Of a DNA stretch of 10,450 nucleotides, positions 6,194-10,450 are shown piece after piece; within the stretch, counting starts at the first letter, position 1; each line of letters starts with the position of its first letter. The notes below the pieces were generated by a model, which was not told the DNA's origin, did not search any database, and saw only the letters and a list, made by a program, of their open reading frames with translations. This DNA is from a bacterium (GTDB lineage Bacteria > JAMOTN01). The stretch is from contig JAMOTN010000021.1 of assembly GCA_027062325.1 (NCBI GenBank), positions 1-10,450 of the forward strand, in the 5' to 3' direction. The translations under genes were made by a program, and so were the position numbers.

Positions 6194-7318
6194 ATGAAGA
6201 AAATTTTTACCTTGGCTTTAGTGGGAATTTTATGCGTTTATTCATTGGGATTTGCTTTTGATATTGTGATTTTTGGAGATAATCGTCCACATAATCAAGG
6301 AGAGCCGCAGCGTCCAGTGTTTAAACAGATATTGAAGGAGACTAATTACTGGAGACCTGACTTTTGCATAAATGTTGGAGATATTGTTCAAGGTTACACT
6401 AGGGATGATGCTCTTTTTGAGTGGGAGTATCGCGATTATATTGGCACTATAGCAAATTTAAAGGTTCCTATATATCATGTTGCTGGAAATCACGAAATTT
6501 GTTGGGGAGCAGGTAGAAGACTTTACAGCAAGTATATTGGTCAAACTTACTATTACATTGATCACAAGGGTTTTAGATTTATATTTTTATTCACAGATGA
6601 TGCTAACAAATGCAATTATGTATCAATAGAGCAGTATAAATGGTTAGTTGATACTTTGAATGAAGCCCAAAAGAAAAGTTTGACCCCGGTCGTTTTTATG
6701 CACAGACCTATTTTTACTCCGCTTCGTGGAGAGAAAAAAGGTTATGGTGCTAGTGGAGGCATAGAAGGATCTAGTTGGGGGATAGGATGGAAGGATAAAG
6801 CTATGGCAAAGGCCATTCATAAACTTTTTGTTAAATATGGAGTAAAGCATGTATTTGCGGGACATGAACACATGTTTGCTCACGCAGTTATAGATGGTGT
6901 TAATTACTGGATAACAGGTGGTGCTGGAGCTCCATTATATCCTACTCCAGAGAAAGGAGGATTTTTCCATTATCTACTTGCCAAGTTTGATGAGAAAACG
7001 AAAAATGTTGATGTAACAGTGATTCTTCCGTGGAGTTTGAATGCTACGGTAAAACAAGTTGGGAACGTAGCAGAGATAAATTTTGATAACAGGCTAAATG
7101 AACAGGCTTTCAGCAAGTTGCATCCATCTTTCTATGTTGATGTTGAAATGCCACCGTTTGAAAAATATGTTGTAAAAAGTGCAACTTGTGATGCTAAAAT
7201 AGTGAACATTAAAGATTCTCCAACTCAAAACGGGAAGATATTGACAGTAAGAATTACGCCAAATCCAGGACGTTGGTTCCAGAAAGTGGTGGAAAAAGTG
7301 GTGGTCGTAGGTAAGTGA
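6194..7318 (+). CDS. Exported calcineurin-like metallophosphoesterase
   Basis: This 374-residue protein is a two-metal phosphoesterase exported by Sec. The signal peptide is MKKIFTLALVGIL onward, with probable cleavage after LGFA (residue 21). No lipobox is seen. The metallophosphatase motifs follow in order: GDNRP (28-32) as the first metal loop, GDIV (62-65), GNHE (98-101), the single His of MHRP (170) and GHEH (223-226). The first loop has Arg where many members have His, as is common in this subgroup. After about residue 265 comes a beta-rich extension of some 110 residues without a recognised motif, perhaps a binding or structural domain. The substrate could be a nucleotide, phospholipid, phosphoprotein or other phosphoester and cannot be told from sequence. 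It lies 42 bases after the YjbQ-like gene and is the only clearly exported soluble protein in the run. Confidence 0.92.
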   Translation: MKKIFTLALVGILCVYSLGFAFDIVIFGDNRPHNQGEPQRPVFKQILKETNYWRPDFCINVGDIVQGYTRDDALFEWEYRDYIGTIANLKVPIYHVAGNHEICWGAGRRLYSKYIGQTYYYIDHKGFRFIFLFTDDANKCNYVSIEQYKWLVDTLNEAQKKSLTPVVFMHRPIFTPLRGEKKGYGASGGIEGSSWGIGWKDKAMAKAIHKLFVKYGVKHVFAGHEHMFAHAVIDGVNYWITGGAGAPLYPTPEKGGFFHYLLAKFDEKTKNVDVTVILPWSLNATVKQVGNVAEINFDNRLNEQAFSKLHPSFYVDVEMPPFEKYVVKSATCDAKIVNIKDSPTQNGKILTVRITPNPGRWFQKVVEKVVVVGK

Positions 7319-7347
7319 TAATTTTACTACTGCCTAAACACTTTTTT

Positions 7348-7355
7348 GAGGAGGG
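7348..7355 (+). promoter_or_regulatory. Ribosome binding site of the HAMP protein gene
   Basis: GAGGAGGG is followed by 6 bases and then ATG 7362. It is among the strongest sites in the window and suggests efficient translation. Confidence 0.6.
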
Positions 7356-7361
7356 TTTCAG

Positions 7362-8078
7362 ATGCCAGGGCGTAGAAGAACCATAGTAGTAAAGCAAGAG
7401 TTCCAATTTAGATTCGCAATTATGTTGATAGTATTAGTAGTTATAGTTGCCAACTTGATGGGGGGAATGGTGTATCTGTTTTTAACAAATAAGCCGTTTC
7501 TTAGGTGGTTAGCTGACATGTTTTACCTTGTTGATGAAGAAGATGCAATACTACCTGCTATTTTGCTTGTTGAGGCTATATGTATACTCGTAGTTGGTTT
7601 CATAAGTATCTATGTTTCTCATGCAATGGCGGGGCCTGTATATCGTTTAGAAAAAGAGATAAAGGCTATAGCAGAAGGAGACTTGTCACACTTTATTCGT
7701 TTGAGAAAAGGAGATGAGTTTGTAGAGCTTGCCGATGCCCTTAACTACTTAATAGAACAGTATAGAGAAAGGTTGATGTTTATAAAAGAAAAGGTGGATT
7801 CTATTCTCAACTCGTCTAATCTTGAGGAGGCAAAGGATTTTGCAGGAGATGTAGCGGCAATTTTGGAAACATTCGTGTTTGAGAGAGAAGAGGTTAAGGA
7901 GGAAACAACTTTGGAAGAAAATGCTGTTAAAGTAAGCGGGGATTCAAAGAGAAGTGATGATGTGATGTTGGAGAAAGAAGCTGAAGAGAGTAAGATTAAG
8001 GAAAATGGTAGGGGTAGGTCGAAAAAGTCTGGCAAAAGTTCTAGAAGGGGTCGTAAAAGTAGGAAAAAGAAGAGCTAA
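7362..8078 (+). CDS. Two-TM HAMP-domain protein with basic tail and no output domain
   Basis: This 238-residue membrane protein has an N-terminal basic patch (PGRRR), TM1 (about 17-41), a short outer loop of some 20 residues, and TM2 (about 63-86). A HAMP domain follows (about 87-140), with the Gly-Pro after TM2 (AMAGPVYRLEKEI) and the EGDLSHFIRLRKGDEF connector typical of the fold. HAMP domains pass conformational signals from the membrane to a kinase, cyclase or chemotaxis output module. No such module follows. Instead there is a short helix, an acidic stretch (about 174-212), and a 24-residue tail (215-238) almost wholly of Lys, Arg, Ser and Gly. The tail could bind nucleic acid, anionic lipid or an acidic partner. 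The protein may modulate a partner receptor or sensor. The gap before it (43 bases) shows no clear terminator. Confidence 0.88.
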   Translation: MPGRRRTIVVKQEFQFRFAIMLIVLVVIVANLMGGMVYLFLTNKPFLRWLADMFYLVDEEDAILPAILLVEAICILVVGFISIYVSHAMAGPVYRLEKEIKAIAEGDLSHFIRLRKGDEFVELADALNYLIEQYRERLMFIKEKVDSILNSSNLEEAKDFAGDVAAILETFVFEREEVKEETTLEENAVKVSGDSKRSDDVMLEKEAEESKIKENGRGRSKKSGKSSRRGRKSRKKKS

Positions 8079-8124
8079 AATTTATAAAATTTGTGGTTTT
8101 TAATATGAATAGGAGAGGATAGGT

Positions 8125-8874
8125 ATGAACTGTCCGGTGTGTGGTAGATTCATTGGAAATTATGTCAGATGTCCTTACTGTGGAGCATACGTACAGGATA
8201 GGAAACCTGTGTTTTGGTTAAGGATTTTGAGCATACTTATGATTTTGGTTGGATTTGCAGGAGTGCTGTACTTTTATCAGAACACTCCTGTGAAGTTGGT
8301 TAAGGCCTCTGAGTTAAAAGAAGTTATGAATTTTGCTTATGCTAGATTGAAGGGAAGGATTGTCAGAGTTGGATTTTATTCTGGAAGTGCTACTATATTA
8401 CTCGACGATGGTTCTGGAAGAATAATAAGGATAAATGCCTACTCAAATGTTGCGAATAAACTAAAAGCTAAGGGAATTGATGTTGGTTGTGAGGTGGATG
8501 TTGTAGGGCAAGTCAGATGGATGTCTGGAGATGTGAGGCTTTACCTTACTAATGCTGATGACTTTAAAATTTTGAGTTGCCCAGAAAAAAGTTACGTTAC
8601 TCTTTCTGAAGTTTTTAAAGAGAAAATTGGAAGTCGAGTTTTGGTGAAGGGGAAACTGAAGTTTGAGAGAGATTTAGCTGGAAAAGGTTTTGCCTATAGT
8701 CTCTATGAAGAAAACTCTGCGGCTTCTCCTGTTGCCTTGAAGGTTATATTTTGGAAAAATAGCTTTGATATTGGAAAAAGTTTAGATGGAAAAATTGTTG
8801 AGATAAGTGGTGTGATTAAGGATTATAAGGGAGAACGTGAAATCATAGTTTCTGACTTTAAGATTTTGGAGTAA
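8125..8874 (+). CDS. Membrane-anchored zinc-ribbon and double OB-fold-like protein
   Basis: This 249-residue protein begins with a zinc ribbon made of two CPxC pairs (CPVC at 3-6, CPYC at 16-19). A single membrane helix follows (about 29-51). Beyond it are two beta-rich segments that read like OB folds. The first (about 60-150) has LKGRIVRVGF, LLDDGSGRIIRI and VDVVGQVRW. The second (about 157-249) has GSRVLVKGKLKF, VEISGVIKDY and EIIVSDFKIL. Repeated 'G-x-V/I' strands with D-G-S-G turns are characteristic of OB domains that bind nucleic acid or oligosaccharide. With the ribbon in the cytoplasm, the OB part would face outside, so nucleic acid binding inside the cell is not assured. GAGG (8115-8118) lies 6 bases before the ATG. 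I know no named function for this arrangement. Confidence 0.85.
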   Translation: MNCPVCGRFIGNYVRCPYCGAYVQDRKPVFWLRILSILMILVGFAGVLYFYQNTPVKLVKASELKEVMNFAYARLKGRIVRVGFYSGSATILLDDGSGRIIRINAYSNVANKLKAKGIDVGCEVDVVGQVRWMSGDVRLYLTNADDFKILSCPEKSYVTLSEVFKEKIGSRVLVKGKLKFERDLAGKGFAYSLYEENSAASPVALKVIFWKNSFDIGKSLDGKIVEISGVIKDYKGEREIIVSDFKILE

Positions 8875-8917
8875 AGTTTGAAATTTTTGGTTTATGAGTG
8901 TCAGAGGTTTAACAGCG

Positions 8918-8923
8918 AGGGGG
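8918..8923 (+). promoter_or_regulatory. Ribosome binding site deciding the GTG start of the COG1784 gene
   Basis: AGGGGG lies 7 bases before GTG 8931. This supports a GTG start for the transporter frame rather than the overlapping frame that begins at ATG 8894, which has no such site. Confidence 0.65.
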
Positions 8924-8930
8924 AAGATAA

Positions 8931-10238
8931 GTGGAAGTGCTGCATTATTTGGGAGCTTGGTTGGCTGGCATGCTCATAGGAATAGCCTCAGGGGTTTTCC
9001 CAGCACTACACGTTTACAACATATTCGGTTTTGTGGTGCTAGTAATACTCAAATTCAGTCTCAGTTGGAAGTTGATCTTGACTTTTGCAGTTGCACTGAT
9101 AACTGCTTACTGTTTTTCAAATACGATTTCTAGCGTATTTTTTTCGCTGCCTGATGAAAGTACAGCATTCATGGTTTTACCTGCTGCTAAAATGTTGGCG
9201 CGGGGAAGAGGTTATGAGGCTGTTGTCATGACTAATATTGGAGCTTTGTTAGGGCTTGCTTTTTTTGCAGTTGTGATATATCTTGCTACTCCTCAATTGT
9301 ATTTACTCCACGGAGTACTTAGGGATTTAACTCCTGAAATACTTCTGGTAATTTTAGTTTACTTGGTTGTTCAAGAGTGGCCCAAGTTTTTTGAAGGGAG
9401 AAAAACGGGATTTGCTTTGTTTTTAGAGGGGATGAAGTCGATACTTGCAGGAATATTTGTATGGATTGCGTCTGGACTGCTTGGGTTTTACATTCTAAAC
9501 AAGACACTTGTGCCTTCAGAATGGGCATTTCAAGGATTGATGCCGGCTTTTGTAGGATTTTTTGCTGTGCCTTGGTTGATATTCAACATAGTAGCTCCGC
9601 ATTTGAAAAGTGAACAGTATGTACCTGATGATGTTGAAGTTGATGGTGAAACTATGGGGGCTTCAGTAGTAGCAGGGACTTTAGCTGGTTCACTAGCAGC
9701 GTATTTGCCAATTATTACAGGGGGAATGGCGGGAGTGTTGGCTGGGCACACTTTAGCTTCGCGTTCAAGTCGCGTTTTTATGGTTTCTTATGGAGCTAGT
9801 AAAACTATATACTACGTAGGAGCTTTGATTGTCTCTCTTGTTCCAACCATTTATCTTACGAGAGGCGGTCTTGCTTGGATGTTAGCTCCTTTTAAAGTTG
9901 AGTACAGTCCTTCAGACTTTGGTTTTGCTCTTGGTCTAATGCTTTTGACTGCTGGATTTTCATTTTTAATAGTTGATTATTTGGCTCGTTTAATTGCCAG
10001 GATATACCATAGGTTAAATATAAGTTTGATCTCTGTTATTTTATTGGTTTTAATAACAGGGGTTGTTTACTTTATTGCTTCAGTACAGGGATTGGTAATA
10101 ATGATTGCAGCAACTGGTATTGGAATATTTGCTGTAGTGTTCAATACTCGACGACTTAACTGTATGGGAGTTTTGTTAATACCGGTTGTTTTCAATATGT
10201 TTGGGTGGACAGATTATTTGAGAGAATGGCTGTTTTAA
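8931..10238 (+). CDS. COG1784 / TctA-like (DUF112) polytopic membrane protein
   Basis: This 435-residue protein is strongly hydrophobic, with roughly ten or more membrane segments. It resembles the large permease subunit of tripartite tricarboxylate transporters, in the branch (COG1784) known mainly from archaea. Near the N-terminus, GIASGVFPALHVYN (17-30) corresponds to the G-rich, Pro-containing loop of TctA. A second such element, GTLAGSLAAYLPIITGG (about 249-265), reflects the internal pseudo-repeat of the family. PDESTAFMVLPAAKMLARGR with the following GYEAV (about 74-98) is a close match to the COG1784 signature. No TctB small subunit or TctC binding protein lies nearby, so the classical tripartite system is not shown and the transported substrate is unknown. 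It starts with GTG and is followed 17 bases later by a membrane hydrolase gene, probably in the same transcript. Confidence 0.85.
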   Translation: MEVLHYLGAWLAGMLIGIASGVFPALHVYNIFGFVVLVILKFSLSWKLILTFAVALITAYCFSNTISSVFFSLPDESTAFMVLPAAKMLARGRGYEAVVMTNIGALLGLAFFAVVIYLATPQLYLLHGVLRDLTPEILLVILVYLVVQEWPKFFEGRKTGFALFLEGMKSILAGIFVWIASGLLGFYILNKTLVPSEWAFQGLMPAFVGFFAVPWLIFNIVAPHLKSEQYVPDDVEVDGETMGASVVAGTLAGSLAAYLPIITGGMAGVLAGHTLASRSSRVFMVSYGASKTIYYVGALIVSLVPTIYLTRGGLAWMLAPFKVEYSPSDFGFALGLMLLTAGFSFLIVDYLARLIARIYHRLNISLISVILLVLITGVVYFIASVQGLVIMIAATGIGIFAVVFNTRRLNCMGVLLIPVVFNMFGWTDYLREWLF

Positions 10239-10243
10239 GTTGT

Positions 10244-10250
10244 GGGGGGA
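10244..10250 (+). promoter_or_regulatory. Ribosome binding site for the TTG start of the last gene
   Basis: GGGGGGA is followed by 5 bases and then TTG 10256. No ATG or GTG is suitably placed, which supports TTG as the start. Confidence 0.55.
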
Positions 10251-10255
10251 TTTAA

Positions 10256-10450
10256 TTGAAAGGAATTGCACACTTTACTACGGGAGTTGCAGTTGCCGCG
10301 CTGTGGCCTGGTGTTATGCAAGAGGCTTTGAGTACCCAGACTTTTTGGTTGGCTTTTGGTGGCTTAGCAGGAATACTACCTGATACTTTGGACTTTAAGT
10401 TGGCTCGATTTTTCTATAAACCAGATGTTTTCATAGACCCATTTGATGTT
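10256..10450 (+). CDS. YdjM/COG1988-type membrane-bound metal-dependent hydrolase (N-terminal part, runs off window)
   Basis: The frame opens at TTG 10256 and stays open for 65 codons to the right edge. Its start, MKGIAHFTTGVAVAAL, places a conserved His inside the first membrane helix. This is followed by a second hydrophobic stretch, GGLAGILPDTLDF, matching the 'G-x-L-x-P-D-x-x-D' motif of the YdjM/DUF457 family. Members are integral membrane proteins predicted to be metal-dependent hydrolases, with the His and Asp residues as likely metal ligands. Physiological substrates are mostly unknown. The TTG start is weak but well served by a ribosome site. The 17-base gap to the COG1784 gene suggests an operon. 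Only the first fifth to third of the protein is likely present, so completeness cannot be judged. Confidence 0.75.
   Translation, partial: MKGIAHFTTGVAVAALWPGVMQEALSTQTFWLAFGGLAGILPDTLDFKLARFFYKPDVFIDPFDV

Noticed and set aside
6194-6256. Lipoprotein signal in the phosphoesterase
   Set aside because: A Cys occurs at residue 14, but the residue before it is Leu, not Gly/Ala/Ser. A normal Sec cleavage site after LGFA fits better.
8079-8124. AT-rich near-palindrome (AAATTTATAAAATTT) after the HAMP gene, considered as a terminator or promoter
   Set aside because: It has no GC stem and no U-tract in a terminator layout, and the TAATAT downstream lacks a fitting -35. It is probably just base composition.
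8894-9133. A + strand frame of 79 codons overlapping the start of the COG1784 gene
   Set aside because: It lies mostly within the transporter gene in another frame, has no ribosome site and reads as a low-quality mix of residues. The GTG 8931 frame has strong family motifs.
1-10450. CRISPR array, tRNA, rRNA, insertion sequence or phage genes
   Set aside because: No regularly spaced repeats, RNA-like cloverleaf, transposase motif or inverted terminal repeats were seen by eye on either strand.

Overview
The window looks like a piece of an AT-rich bacterial chromosome. The bacterial signs are strong GGAGG-type ribosome sites before nearly every gene, an HPr-family protein, a glucokinase-like C-terminus, a Sec signal peptide and a HAMP membrane protein. 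A GH57 glucanotransferase of the kind first known from Thermococcus, a stomatin-type slipin and a COG1784 (archaeal-type TctA) membrane protein suggest a thermophile or deep-branching lineage, but I cannot name a phylum. Every gene I support lies on the + strand. Gaps run from 0 to about 60 bases, and I see no convincing terminator, tRNA, rRNA, CRISPR array, insertion sequence or other mobile element. No gene-free stretch exceeds 300 bases.

Layout. Bases 1-2203 are a sugar block: the last 50 codons of a probable glucokinase, then a full GH57 4-alpha-glucanotransferase/amylase. Bases 2265-7318 hold a mixed run: a lone HPr-like protein, a slipin (SPFH) protein, an unrecognised membrane protein built of two tandem copies of a membrane hairpin plus beta-rich domain, a tandem von Willebrand A (VWA) protein, a divergent YjbQ/UPF0047 protein and an exported calcineurin-like phosphoesterase. 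Bases 7362-8874 hold two membrane-anchored proteins without an enzymatic domain: a HAMP protein with a very basic tail, and a zinc-ribbon/OB-fold protein. Bases 8931-10450 hold a COG1784 polytopic membrane protein and the start of a YdjM/COG1988-type membrane hydrolase.

How they may work together. The first two genes fit maltodextrin or glycogen turnover, with GH57 remodelling alpha-1,4-glucans and the kinase trapping released glucose. The central run is the best candidate for an undescribed functional unit. It has a membrane scaffold (slipin), an uncharacterised duplicated membrane protein where NfeD would often be found, a soluble metal-dependent VWA adaptor, and a phosphocarrier fold translated in step with the slipin. 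This grouping is inferred only from gene order, tight spacing and shared strand.

Starts. In several genes an earlier in-frame start codon exists, but the ribosome site fits a later one. I placed starts by the ribosome site and explain each choice in the entry.
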